64,000 nt of DNA, from contig JADIYJ010000027.1 in the NCBI GenBank assembly GCA_016705325.1, forward strand, positions 689,867 through 753,866, given 5' to 3'. This stretch comes from Pseudomonadota bacterium. GTDB taxonomy: Bacteria > Pseudomonadota > Gammaproteobacteria > Steroidobacterales > Steroidobacteraceae. The position numbers and the translations under genes were made by a program. Below are positions 23,410-32,631 of the stretch, piece by piece; the first letter of the stretch is position 1; each line of letters begins with the position of its first letter. The notes beneath the pieces are model-generated. The model searched no databases. It was not told where the DNA came from and saw nothing but the letters and a program-made list of their open reading frames with translations.

Positions 23410-24015
23410 TCACACCAGCGCGGCGACCTCGGACGCAGTCGCGCGCCGCATCGGCTTGCCATCGACCGGACTGCAGGGCGACTGCCGGATGCCGTCCAGC
23501 GGGAAGACGACCGCGTCGATGGTCTGCTTGCCCGCGACGAAGCGGAACGCCGGGAAGGTGACCGTGCGGTCGCGCTCGAAGCGGAGCCGGCGTTCGAGCG
23601 TTTCGTGCGGCACGCCACGTTCCTCGAGTCGCAGGGAGACGGCTTCGGCCGATTCCGAGAACAGGTGCAGGTGGATGTCGGAATGCGCCGAGGCGGTGCC
23701 GGTGAGCACGGGCCCGACCAGTCGCGGATCGAACTCCGCCATCAGCCGCATGGCCTGCAGCGCCGAGCGCCGCAGGTCCGCGATTTCGTCCCGGTGCCGG
23801 TCATCCGCAAACAGCCGCCGCCGCGCGAACAGCGCCGCCTCGATTTCGGTGTTGCGCGGCAGGATCGACGCGTCGACGACGCCGAGTCGTGCCGCCGCCT
23901 TGCGCTTGGCGAACAGGAAGTCGTCGATGCCCTGTTCGGCCATCACCCGCGCGGCCTCCTCGGCCACCGCCTGACGCAACATCTCTGCGCGAGGGTTGGG
24001 TCTCTGTCGACTCAT
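23410..24015 (-). CDS. Nucleotidyltransferase-like protein, uncharacterised
   Basis: 201 residues from the ATG at 24015. The N-terminal half is helical (AEMLRQAVAEEAARVMAEQGI...FLFAKRKAAARLGV). The second half has GPVLTGTASAHSDIHLHLFS (~110), resembling the G-S-x-x-x-x-D-x-D-x strand of nucleotidyltransferases with H-S-D-I-H-L in place of the usual D-x-D. This whole-length pattern recurs in a proteobacterial family annotated only as nucleotidyltransferase. Substrate unknown. An upstream extension in the same frame overlaps ponA and is rejected. Confidence 0.6.
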   Translation of the reverse strand: MSRQRPNPRAEMLRQAVAEEAARVMAEQGIDDFLFAKRKAAARLGVVDASILPRNTEIEAALFARRRLFADDRHRDEIADLRRSALQAMRLMAEFDPRLVGPVLTGTASAHSDIHLHLFSESAEAVSLRLEERGVPHETLERRLRFERDRTVTFPAFRFVAGKQTIDAVVFPLDGIRQSPCSPVDGKPMRRATASEVAALV

Positions 24016-24076
24016 GTGTCTGCGAGCATACCGAATCGCGCCGTGCCGGCAACCGGCGTTGCGCACGATGCGGACG

Positions 24077-26614
24077 TCAGAAGATGGATTCGTCTGCGGC
24101 AGCGGGTTCGACGGTCTCTGCACCCACGCCATCGTCACCGAGGCCACCCATGCCCGGCTGCGGCGCGAACTGCTCGAGGAACACTTCGAACAGCGCCCCG
24201 GGCGCGCCGGCACGCATCGGTGCACCGCTATCGCGCGCAACCCACATGCGCACCACGCCCGGCGGCTCCGGCTGGCGGTGCTCCGGTTTGTCGCGCAACG
24301 CTTCCTGCATGAAATAGATCCACATCGGCAGGGCAGTCCTGCCGCCTTCCTCGTTCTCGCCGAGCGAACGCTCCTGGTCGAAGCCGAGCCAGACCGCGGC
24401 CGCGATATCGGCGTTGAAGCCGACGAACCACGTGTCGCGCCGGTCGCTCGTCGTGCCGGTCTTGCCCGCGATGTCGTGCCGCTGCAGCGCAGCGGCGGCA
24501 CGCTGGGCCGTGCCGCGCTGGATCACGTCCGTCATCATGTCCGTCATCGCGAACGCATTGGCCGGGCTGATCACCTGCGGCGCGCGTGCCCCGCCGCCCG
24601 TCTTCACGGCGGCAGCGTCGGCGGGAGATCCATCGGCAGGGACTGGCGCAGCGCCCGGCACAGCATTGGGCACATCGTCCGGCACGGCAGCGAGGTCTGC
24701 GGCGACCGCCGCTGCGGACTCGCCCGCGGCGTCGAAATCGCACAGTCCGCACGCCCTGGCCGGCTCGGCCTCGAACAGCGTCTTGCCGTCCGAGTCCTGC
24801 ACCGACTGGATGAAATACGGCGTCACCAGCGCGCCGCCGTTGGCGAAGACCGCGAAGCCGCGCGCCATTTCGAGCGGAGTGACCTGCCCGGTGCCGAGCG
24901 CGAGCGTGAGATTCGCCGGCAGCGACTGCGGGCCGAAGCCGAACTTCGCGATGTGCTGCAGTGCGAAACCGATGCCCGTGCCGCGCAGCAGCCGGATCGA
25001 CACCAGGTTGCGCGAGCGGACCAGGCCTTCGCGCATCGGTGTCGGTCCGTAGAACTTGCGGGTGATGTTCTGCGGCCGCCATTCCTCGCCGCCTTCCGCG
25101 CCACCGCCGCCCGGCAGCACGATCGGGGCGTCGTTCACCAGGGTCGCCGGGGTAAAGCCACGCTCGAGCGCCGCGGAATACAGCAGCGGTTTGAACGCGG
25201 AGCCCGGCTGCCGCTGCGCCTGCACCACGCGGTTGTACTTGCTCGACCCGAAATCGAAGCCGCCGACCAGCGCGACGATGGCGCCGTCGTTCGGATCGAG
25301 CGCCACCAGCGCGCCGGACACCGCTGGCAGCTGGCCCAGGCGGTACCCGGATTCGGGCAGCGGCTCGACGTAGACCACGTCGCCGGCCGCGAGCACGTCG
25401 CCTGCGGTCTTTGGGTTCGGACCGAGCGCGTCCTTGAGGGCATCGATCACCGGTCGCGCCCAGGACAGGCCGTCCCAGTCGAGGGTGGCGACAGTGCCGT
25501 TGCGCAGGATCACCTCGGCGCTGCGCTCGGCCACGGCCGTGACGACCGCGGGCCGCAGGCTGCCGCGTTGCGGGTTGCGCTTGAACATCTGGTTCAGCGC
25601 GTCGGCGTCACCGAGCTGCGCCGGGTCGATCCGCTCGAGCGGGCCGCGATAACCGTGCCGGCGCTCGTATTCGAGGACGGTGCGCCAGGTGGCGGCATTG
25701 GCGGCCTGCTGCAGCCGGCTGTCGAGGGTCGTGACGACCTGGTAGCCGGCCGTGAGAGCATCCGCGCCGTGCTGACGCACCATCTCGGCACGCACCATCT
25801 CGTCCACGTACGGCGCGTCGAGCTCGATGATCGGCCCGTGCAGCCGGCTGGAAATGGGCGCGTCGAGTGCGGCATCGTGCCCGGCCTGGTCGATCTTGCC
25901 GAGTTCGAGCATGCGGCGGAGCACGTACGCCCGGCGGTCGTGCGCCCGGGTGCTGCTGGCCACGGGGTTGTCCAGCGACGGTGACCGCGGCAGGCCCGCG
26001 ATCAGCGCGGCCTCGGCGACGGTCAGGTCGTGCACCGACTTGTCGAAGTACACCTCGGACGCCGCACCGATGCCGTAGGCACGCTGCCCGAGGAAGATGC
26101 GGTTCAGGTAGAGGGTCAGGATTTCCTGCTTCGAGTATTCACGCTCGAGCCGCATCGCCAGGAACACTTCCTTCAGCTTGCGCCGCAGGGTTTTTTCCGA
26201 GGTCAATACGGTATTGCGCGCGAGCTGCATCGTGATCGTGCCGCCGCCCTCGCGGACGCTGCCCGAACTCACGTTCGCGACCAGCGCGCGGACCAGGCTC
26301 ATCCAGTCGACCCCGGGGTGCTCGAAGAAACGCGCGTCTTCCGCCGCGAGGAACGCGTCGATGACGACGGGGGGAATCTCGTCGAAGGCCACCGGGATGC
26401 GCCGCTGCTCGCCGATCTGCGCCATCAGCTTGCCGTCGCGCGTATAGACCCGCAGCGGCAGCTGGCTCTCGACGTCGCGCAGCGACGCGGCGTCGGGAAT
26501 GTCCGGCGCCAGGTACTGGTAGGCCCCGGCGAATCCCATGCACACCAGCACCAGCAGCGACCAGGCGGTGGCCAGCAGCGCACCGAGGATTCTCGTCATG
26601 ACATTGCGACCCAT
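24077..26614 (-). CDS. mrcA: Penicillin-binding protein 1A
   Basis: 845 residues from ATG 26614 (or 840 from 26599, MTRILGALLATAW). An N-terminal membrane anchor is followed by the GT51 glycosyltransferase with EDARFFEHPGVDW (catalytic Glu) and GGGTITMQLARN. An OB-like insert comes next, and then the transpeptidase with QPGSAFKPLLYSA (S-x-x-K), SRNLVS (S-x-N) and KTGTTSDRRDTW (KTG). It polymerises and cross-links peptidoglycan. Divergent from pilM, the classical gammaproteobacterial ponA/pilMNOPQ arrangement. A long Ala/Pro-rich insert (PNAVPGAAPVPADG) precedes KTG. The two antisense frames here are shadows. Confidence 0.93.
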   Translation of the reverse strand: MGRNVMTRILGALLATAWSLLVLVCMGFAGAYQYLAPDIPDAASLRDVESQLPLRVYTRDGKLMAQIGEQRRIPVAFDEIPPVVIDAFLAAEDARFFEHPGVDWMSLVRALVANVSSGSVREGGGTITMQLARNTVLTSEKTLRRKLKEVFLAMRLEREYSKQEILTLYLNRIFLGQRAYGIGAASEVYFDKSVHDLTVAEAALIAGLPRSPSLDNPVASSTRAHDRRAYVLRRMLELGKIDQAGHDAALDAPISSRLHGPIIELDAPYVDEMVRAEMVRQHGADALTAGYQVVTTLDSRLQQAANAATWRTVLEYERRHGYRGPLERIDPAQLGDADALNQMFKRNPQRGSLRPAVVTAVAERSAEVILRNGTVATLDWDGLSWARPVIDALKDALGPNPKTAGDVLAAGDVVYVEPLPESGYRLGQLPAVSGALVALDPNDGAIVALVGGFDFGSSKYNRVVQAQRQPGSAFKPLLYSAALERGFTPATLVNDAPIVLPGGGGAEGGEEWRPQNITRKFYGPTPMREGLVRSRNLVSIRLLRGTGIGFALQHIAKFGFGPQSLPANLTLALGTGQVTPLEMARGFAVFANGGALVTPYFIQSVQDSDGKTLFEAEPARACGLCDFDAAGESAAAVAADLAAVPDDVPNAVPGAAPVPADGSPADAAAVKTGGGARAPQVISPANAFAMTDMMTDVIQRGTAQRAAAALQRHDIAGKTGTTSDRRDTWFVGFNADIAAAVWLGFDQERSLGENEEGGRTALPMWIYFMQEALRDKPEHRQPEPPGVVRMWVARDSGAPMRAGAPGALFEVFLEQFAPQPGMGGLGDDGVGAETVEPAAADESIF

Positions 26615-26909
26615 TGCTAAAACTGCGAACCGTTCCTTGCTGCACCCATGGCGCCTGTGCATAGTAGCCGCCGACACCAGGGCAGACCCGTCGAAAGGCG
26701 GGGACGCAACGCCACCGGCCGGAAGGGGTAGCCCAGGACGGTGGAGTTGTCGGTTTTTCACCACGCAGCCCGCCGGGAGCGACGCGGATGATGGTTTTTG
26801 TTAGCCCACGCACAATTCTATTAGGCGCAACCCTGATATATAGTGGCGCGGGGGCTTTGAAACTGCCACACGATCGCGGCGCAACCTCTTGAACTAGAAA
26901 GGATCAACC

Positions 26910-27971
26910 GTGCTGTTCCAGCGCAGGTTCCGACCGGTCATAGGACTCGACATCACCACGTCATCGATCAAGCTGATCGAACTGACGCGCAGCGGCGACT
27001 CGTATCGAGTCGAATCGTATGCTGCCGAGCCCTCGCCGCCGAATGCCATCAACGAGAAAGCGATCGTCGACTCGCAGGCTGTCGGCGAAGCCGTCCGCCG
27101 CGCGGTGAAGCGTGCTGGCGCCCGCAGCAGGGAATGCGCCGTCGCGGTCAGCGGCGACGCTGCGATCACCAAGGTGATCCAGATGCCCCGCAACCTGCGC
27201 GCCAACGAGCTCGAGTCGCAGGTCGAGATGCAGGCCGACCAGTACATTCCCTTCCCGATGGAAGAAGTCAGCTACGACTTCGAAGTGATCGGGCCTTCGG
27301 AAAAAGACCCCGAGATGCTCGACGTCCTGCTCGTGGCCACGCGCTCCGAGAACGTCGAACAGCGCCAGGCCGCCGTGCAGGCTGCCGGCCTCACCGCACG
27401 CATCGTCGACGTCGAGGCGTTCGCGCTCGAAAACGCCTGCCGCCTGCTGACGCACCAGATGCCGGACGGCGGCATGGAGCGCAGCATCGCCGTCGTCGAC
27501 TTCGGCGCGAGCAGCACCACGTTCTCGGTGCTGCGCGACACCAAGGTGGCCTACACCCGCGACTTCTCCTTCGGCGGCCAGCAGCTCACCGAAGAGATCA
27601 TGCGCACCTACGGCCTCTCGATGGAGGAAGCCGGGCGCGCCAAGAAGGAAGGCGGCCTGCCGGCCAACTACCAGTCCGAGGTGCTCGACCCGTTCATCGA
27701 CGACATGTGCCAGCAGGTGAGCCGTTCGCTGCAGTTCTACCTGGCGGCCGGCGCGGGACGCGTGCAGCCGGAGCAGATCCTGATCTGCGGCGGCTGCGCC
27801 AACATCCCGGGCGTCGCCGACGTGATCGCGAGCCGGGTGGGCATCCCGGCCGAGCGCGGCGACCCGCTGGGCCAGATGAAGATCTCAACTCGTGCCCTCG
27901 CACAGGGCGTGAAGAAGGACGCGACGGCATTGCTCACCGCCTGCGGCCTGGCGCTCAGGAGCTTCGACTGA
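26910..27971 (+). CDS. pilM: Type IV pilus assembly protein PilM
   Basis: 353 residues from GTG 26910, preceded by GAAAGGA at 26898-26904. An actin/FtsA-like ATPase: GLDITTSSIKLIEL is the phosphate-1 loop and AVVDFGASSTTFSVL the phosphate-2 loop. It is cytoplasmic and recruits the PilN N-terminus to the inner face of the pilus alignment complex. First gene of pilMNOPQ; its TGA overlaps the pilN ATG (TGATG). Confidence 0.95.
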   Translation: MLFQRRFRPVIGLDITTSSIKLIELTRSGDSYRVESYAAEPSPPNAINEKAIVDSQAVGEAVRRAVKRAGARSRECAVAVSGDAAITKVIQMPRNLRANELESQVEMQADQYIPFPMEEVSYDFEVIGPSEKDPEMLDVLLVATRSENVEQRQAAVQAAGLTARIVDVEAFALENACRLLTHQMPDGGMERSIAVVDFGASSTTFSVLRDTKVAYTRDFSFGGQQLTEEIMRTYGLSMEEAGRAKKEGGLPANYQSEVLDPFIDDMCQQVSRSLQFYLAAGAGRVQPEQILICGGCANIPGVADVIASRVGIPAERGDPLGQMKISTRALAQGVKKDATALLTACGLALRSFD

Positions 27972-28579
27972 TGCCAAGAATCAACCTGCTGCCGTGGCGT
28001 GAGGCAGAGCGCAAGCGCAAGCGCCAGGAATTCCTCCTGTCGCTCGGCGCGGCACTGGCCACCGCAGGCCTGGTCGTGCTGCTCGGCCACTGGCAGATGA
28101 GTTCCGCGATCCAGCATCAGCACGATCGCAACGACTTCCTGACGCGGGAAATTGCCGCGCTCGACAAGCAGATCGAGGAAATCAACGGCCTCGACGCGCA
28201 GAAGCGCAGGCTGCTCGCGCGCATGGAAATCATCGAGACGCTGCAGCGCAGCCGTCCCGAGATCGTCCACGTCTTCGACGAGCTGGTGCGTGTCCTGCCG
28301 GAGGGCGTCTACCTGACGTACCTGAAGCAGTCGGGCAACCGCTTCGAGCTGCGCGGGGTCGCGCAGTCCAGCACGCGCGTCTCCTCGTTCATGCGCAACA
28401 TCGATGCTTCGCAGTGGCTCGCCGACCCGACCCTGCAGATCGTCGAGACCCGCGCCAAGGACACGGCCGGCGGCGCGTCGTTCACGCTGTTCGCGACTCA
28501 GCGGCGGCAGGCTTCGGCCGAGGACGAACCGGCTGGAACGCCTGCCGGCAAGCCCAGGAAAAAGGCGGCCGCCAAATGA
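27971..28579 (+). CDS. pilN: Type IV pilus assembly protein PilN
   Basis: 202 residues. The start MPRINLLPWRE is the invariant PilN N-terminal peptide that docks into PilM. A single membrane helix (residues ~24-42), a coiled coil (IAALDKQIEEINGLDAQKRR) and a ferredoxin-like periplasmic domain follow. The C-terminus is basic (KPRKKAAAK). Overlaps pilO by ATGA. Confidence 0.95.
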   Translation: MPRINLLPWREAERKRKRQEFLLSLGAALATAGLVVLLGHWQMSSAIQHQHDRNDFLTREIAALDKQIEEINGLDAQKRRLLARMEIIETLQRSRPEIVHVFDELVRVLPEGVYLTYLKQSGNRFELRGVAQSSTRVSSFMRNIDASQWLADPTLQIVETRAKDTAGGASFTLFATQRRQASAEDEPAGTPAGKPRKKAAAK

Positions 28580-29274
28580 ACCAGCTGCAGGCTCAGTTCG
28601 AACAACTGCGCAACCTCGACCCGAACGATCCCGGCCGCTGGCCATTCGGCGTCCGCATCGCCACGGCCGTGCTGCTGTTCCTCGTCGCTGCGATCGGCGG
28701 TTACTACTTCCTCGTCTGGAAGAGCAAGCGCCCGTTGCTGCTGGAGGCACGGGCGACGGAAGGGCAGCTGCTGGAATCGCTGACGACCAAGGCCAAGCGC
28801 GCCGCGAACCTGGAGGCCTACCGGGTCCAGCTCGCCGAGATGGAGAAATCCTTCGGCGCGATGCTGCGGCAGCTGCCGAACAAGACCGAGGTGCCGAACC
28901 TGCTGGTCGACATCTCGCAGACGGGCCTCGCGGCGGGACTCGAGGAGAAGCTGTTCCAGCCGCAGGCTGAGAACCAGAAGGACTTCTATGCCGAGTTGCC
29001 GATCTCGATCCGCCTGACGGGCGGTTATCACGAGATGGGCAGGTTCGCGGGCGGCATCGCTGCGCTGCCCCGCATCGTGACCCTGCACGACATCGAGATC
29101 ACCCCGGCCGGCGGCAAGGGCATCACGGACCCGACCGAACTCAACTTCAACGTCACCGCGAAGACCTATCGCTACCTCGACGAAGAGGAGCAGGCGGCGG
29201 CGCCGAAGGAAGACAAGGGCAAGGCCAAGAAGGACCGCAAGGGCAAGAAGAAGCCCGCCGCGGGCGAGGCATGA
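28576..29274 (+). CDS. pilO: Type IV pilus assembly protein PilO
   Basis: 232 residues: one membrane helix (ATAVLLFLVAAIGGYYFLV), a coiled coil, and a ferredoxin-like domain with the conserved ISQTGLAAGLEEKLFQP and GGYHEMGRFAGGIAALPRIVTL. It pairs with PilN. The tail is an unusual run of Lys/Glu/Ala (KEDKGKAKKDRKGKKK) in the periplasm. Overlaps pilP by ATGA. Confidence 0.95.
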   Translation: MNQLQAQFEQLRNLDPNDPGRWPFGVRIATAVLLFLVAAIGGYYFLVWKSKRPLLLEARATEGQLLESLTTKAKRAANLEAYRVQLAEMEKSFGAMLRQLPNKTEVPNLLVDISQTGLAAGLEEKLFQPQAENQKDFYAELPISIRLTGGYHEMGRFAGGIAALPRIVTLHDIEITPAGGKGITDPTELNFNVTAKTYRYLDEEEQAAAPKEDKGKAKKDRKGKKKPAAGEA

Positions 29275-29810
29275 CCATGAGCACGACGGTGAAGACACGG
29301 TCGTCCGTCTCCGGGCTCGCATTGCTCGCGTCGTCGATCGCGCTGCTGCTGGCGGGCTGCAGCAACGACATGGACGAACTGCAGGCCAGGGTCGACGAGA
29401 TCAAGAACGCCCCGGGCACCGGCGTCGAGCCGCTGCCCGAGGTCAAGCCGTACGAGACGTTCAACTATGCCGCGACCGATCAGCGCTCGCCGTTCGAGCC
29501 GGGCATTTCCGCCCTGGCGAACTCGCCGAACGCGATCCGTCCGGACCAGAACCGGCCGCGCGAGTTCCTCGAGCAGTTCTCGCTCGACACGCTGCGCATG
29601 GTCGGCACGGTACGACTGAAGGGTAAGCTGTTCGGCCTGGTTCAGACCAAGGACGGACTGGTGCACCGGGTGCTGCCTGGCAACCACCTGGGACAGAGCG
29701 ATGGCCGCATCACGGCCATCGAGGAAGGCAAGATCTCGCTCACCGAGATCGTTCCTGACGGCATGGGTGGCTTCATCGAGCGCCCCGCCGCGCTTGCGCT
29801 GAGCGAATGA
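29271..29810 (+). CDS. pilP: Type IV pilus lipoprotein PilP
   Basis: 179 residues with a lipoprotein signal ending LLLAGC. The FNYAATDQRSPFEPG linker precedes a beta-sandwich domain with LRMVGTVRLKGKLFGLVQ and HRVLPGNHLGQSDGRI. PilP ties the PilNO inner-membrane complex to the PilQ secretin. ATG 29277 is an alternative start two codons in. Confidence 0.94.
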   Translation: MTMSTTVKTRSSVSGLALLASSIALLLAGCSNDMDELQARVDEIKNAPGTGVEPLPEVKPYETFNYAATDQRSPFEPGISALANSPNAIRPDQNRPREFLEQFSLDTLRMVGTVRLKGKLFGLVQTKDGLVHRVLPGNHLGQSDGRITAIEEGKISLTEIVPDGMGGFIERPAALALSE

Positions 29811-29829
29811 TCTGCAAGGAGATCCGAGA

Positions 29830-32019
29830 ATGACCGCTGCATCGTCGCACGTGAACCATCGCCGCCCGGAGGCTGGCCGCCTGCATCGGCCGTTCCGCTC
29901 CGCGGCGTTCGTCGCGTTGGCCGGGGCGCTCGCATTCGCCGCGCAGGTCGCGCTTGCGCAGGCGCCCACCACCCGGCTTACCAAGGTCGAGCTGCAACCG
30001 CAGCCTGGCAACCAGCTCGAGGTGAAGCTGGTGCTGGATGGCCCGGCGCCGCAGCCGGTAACCTTCACCATCGACAACCCGGCGCGCCTCGCCGTGGACC
30101 TGCCGGGCACGTCGGTCGCGCTCCAGTCGCGCCGCATCGACGTGAAGTCCGGTGGCATCGACTCGATCGTCGCGGCCGAAGCCTCCGGCCGCACGCGCGT
30201 CGTCTTCAATCTCGACTCGCTGCAGCCGTATACGACGCGCACGGACGGCAACAACGTCTACGTTGCGTTCGGCAGCGCGGCCGGCAATCCGCCTGCGGCC
30301 GCAACGGTCAGCACCGAGGCGACTGCCGCAGCGGCACCCGGGACGTTGGCGGTTGAAAAGGTCGATTTCCGCCGCGGCACCGACGGCGCCGGCCGCATCA
30401 TCGTCCGCACCAGCGATCCGCGCGTGCAGGCGAGCGTGCGCCAGGAAGGCGGCCGCACGGTCGTGGACTTCCCGCGCACCAGCGTCGCGCCCGAAGTCGC
30501 GCGCCGCTACGACGTCGTCGATTTCGCAACCCCCGTCAATTCTTTCGACGTCACCAGCACGCCGAGCGGCGCCCGCATCATCGTCAACGCCACGGGCGAT
30601 TACGAGCAGCTCGGCTACCAGAGCGATCGCGAATACGTGCTCGAACTGCGTCAGCGGACCAAGGCAGCGGCGGCCGCCGATCCGGGCAAGAAGGAATACC
30701 GCGGCGAGCGGCTGACGCTCAACTTCCAGGACATCGAGACCCGCGCGGTGCTGCAGCTGCTCGCCGAGACGAGCGGCCAGAACATCGTGGTCAGCGACTC
30801 GGTGTCCGGCAACGTCACGCTGCGCCTGCAGAACGTGCCGTGGGACCAGGCGCTCGACATCGTCATGCGCACGAAGGGCCTCGACAAGCGCCAGGAAGGC
30901 AACGTGATCTACGTCGCCCCGGCAGAGGAGCTCGCCGCACGCGAGAAGCAGATGCTCGAGTCGCAGAAGTCGCTCACCGAGCTGGCGCCGGTGCGCACGG
31001 AATACCTGCAGGTCAACTACGCGAAGGCTTCCGACATCGCCTCGCTGATCAAGTCGCAGGGCAAGGGCTCGCTGCTGTCGGATCGCGGCAGCCTGGCGAT
31101 CGACGAGCGCACCAACACGCTGCTGCTGCAGGACACGGCCGACCGCCTGGCCGACATCCGCCGCCTGGTGCAGACGCTCGACATTCCCGTGAAGCAGGTG
31201 CTGATCGAGGCGCGCATCGTCATCGTCAACGACGACTTCAGCCGCGAGCTGGGCGTGCGCTTCGGCGGCGCGTTCGTCGGCAATTACGGCAGCAACGACG
31301 GCCTGATGTACGTCAGCAACAGCGGCCTCAACTCTGCCGACGGCTCGCGCGGCCCGATCATTTCCCCGGGCGGCCCGGGTGGCGTCGGCGTCGACGGCAA
31401 CGCGGTTGCCACGGGCCTGGATCGCTACATGGTCAACCTGCCGATCGCCAACCCGGCCGGTCGCCTGGCCATGACGCTGCTCGACTCCGACTACGTGGTC
31501 GACCTCGAAATCACGGCCGCGCAGCGCGAAGGCCGCGGCGAAGTCGTCTCTGCTCCGCGCGTCATCACCGCCAACGGCAAGGAAGCGGTGATCGAGCAGG
31601 GCACCGAGATCCCGTACCAGGAATCGGCCTCGAGCGGCGCCACGACGACGCAGTTCAAGAAGGCCGTGCTGTCGCTCAAGGTCACCCCGCAGATCACCCC
31701 GGACGACCGCGTGATCCTGGACCTGACCGTGTCCAAGGACAGCGTCGGCCAGATCCTGCCGAGCGCGACCGGCGGCAGCGTGCCGAGCATCGACACGCGC
31801 ACGATTACGACCCAGGTGCTGGTCAACGACGGCCAGACGGTCGTGCTCGGTGGCATCCTCGAGACCGAGCGCCGCGACACCGTCAACAAGGTGCCGTTCC
31901 TCGGCGACGTGCCGGGCCTCGGCTGGCTGTTCCGCAGCAAGGGCAAGACCGACAACAAGGACGAGCTCCTGATCTTCGTGACACCGAAGATCCTGCGCGA
32001 GGGCGCCGAGATCTACTGA
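29830..32019 (+). CDS. pilQ: Type IV pilus secretin PilQ
   Basis: 729 residues. The signal peptide ends about ALAQA (residue 43). Two AMIN peptidoglycan-binding domains follow (~50-150 and ~170-265), then an STN/secretin N0 domain (LNFQDIETRAVLQLLAETSG), an N1 domain and the secretin barrel. The barrel carries GRGEVVSAPRVITANGKEAVI, TTQVLVNDGQTVVLGGIL and VPFLGDVPGLGWLFRSKGKT. It forms the outer-membrane pore for pilus extrusion. GGAG at 29819-29822 serves translation. The antisense frame of 885 codons opposite it is a high-GC shadow. Confidence 0.96.
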   Translation: MTAASSHVNHRRPEAGRLHRPFRSAAFVALAGALAFAAQVALAQAPTTRLTKVELQPQPGNQLEVKLVLDGPAPQPVTFTIDNPARLAVDLPGTSVALQSRRIDVKSGGIDSIVAAEASGRTRVVFNLDSLQPYTTRTDGNNVYVAFGSAAGNPPAAATVSTEATAAAAPGTLAVEKVDFRRGTDGAGRIIVRTSDPRVQASVRQEGGRTVVDFPRTSVAPEVARRYDVVDFATPVNSFDVTSTPSGARIIVNATGDYEQLGYQSDREYVLELRQRTKAAAAADPGKKEYRGERLTLNFQDIETRAVLQLLAETSGQNIVVSDSVSGNVTLRLQNVPWDQALDIVMRTKGLDKRQEGNVIYVAPAEELAAREKQMLESQKSLTELAPVRTEYLQVNYAKASDIASLIKSQGKGSLLSDRGSLAIDERTNTLLLQDTADRLADIRRLVQTLDIPVKQVLIEARIVIVNDDFSRELGVRFGGAFVGNYGSNDGLMYVSNSGLNSADGSRGPIISPGGPGGVGVDGNAVATGLDRYMVNLPIANPAGRLAMTLLDSDYVVDLEITAAQREGRGEVVSAPRVITANGKEAVIEQGTEIPYQESASSGATTTQFKKAVLSLKVTPQITPDDRVILDLTVSKDSVGQILPSATGGSVPSIDTRTITTQVLVNDGQTVVLGGILETERRDTVNKVPFLGDVPGLGWLFRSKGKTDNKDELLIFVTPKILREGAEIY

Positions 32020-32112
32020 CGCGCCGGCACCTCCGGTGCGAGAATGCGCGGCCGCAGTGATCCTGCGGCCGCACTTCTTTGCGGGGTTCCGAACGCCGAT
32101 GCACCGCCGCGC

Positions 32113-32631
32113 ATGAACGTCTTCCTCGTCGGCCCGATGGGCTCGGGCAAGAGCGCGGTCGGCCGGCAGCTGGCGCAGCGGCTCGCCCTCGAATTCATCG
32201 ACAGCGACCACGAGATCGAGGCCCGCACGGGCGTCGACATCGCCTACATCTTCGAGCGCGAGGGCGAAGCCGGCTTCCGCAGCCGCGAGGCCGAAGTCAT
32301 CGACGCGATCACGCGCCGCGAGCGGGTGCTGGTCGCGACCGGTGGCGGGGCCGTGCTCGACGCCGGTACCCGGGAGCGCCTGCGCGCCCGCGGTCGCGTC
32401 GTGTATCTTCGTACGTCCGTGGACCAGCAACTCGCCCGCACCCGGCGCAGCAATGACCGGCCGCTCCTCCGGAACGACGACCCGCGCGGCACGCTGGAGC
32501 GCCTGTTCGAACAGCGCACCCCCCTCTACACCGAGGTGGCCGAGATCGTCGTCGACACGGACGGCCGCAAGGTGAAGACGGTGGTCGACCAGATCTGTCG
32601 CCAGCTCGGCGTCGAGGGGCCCCAGCCATGA
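32113..32631 (+). CDS. aroK: Shikimate kinase
   Basis: 172 residues from ATG 32113. Walker A is GPMGSGKSAVG, DSDHEIEARTG binds shikimate, and VATGGGAV and RRSNDRPLL (lid) follow. It phosphorylates shikimate at the 3-position. A longer in-frame start at 32044 only adds an unconserved leader. It overlaps aroB by ATGA, the conserved pilQ-aroK-aroB order. Confidence 0.94.
   Translation: MNVFLVGPMGSGKSAVGRQLAQRLALEFIDSDHEIEARTGVDIAYIFEREGEAGFRSREAEVIDAITRRERVLVATGGGAVLDAGTRERLRARGRVVYLRTSVDQQLARTRRSNDRPLLRNDDPRGTLERLFEQRTPLYTEVAEIVVDTDGRKVKTVVDQICRQLGVEGPQP

Noticed and set aside
23996..25984. 662-codon plus-strand frame opposite ponA
   Set aside because: No recognisable motif, shadow composition, and ponA on the other strand is complete.
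32044..32112. Upstream start for aroK
   Set aside because: The 23 added residues are not conserved and ATG 32113 begins exactly at the conserved NVFLVGPMGSGKS segment.
29773..32430. 885-codon minus-strand frame opposite pilQ
   Set aside because: Arg/His/Ala-rich antisense shadow without domains; pilQ on the plus strand has complete secretin motifs and operon context.
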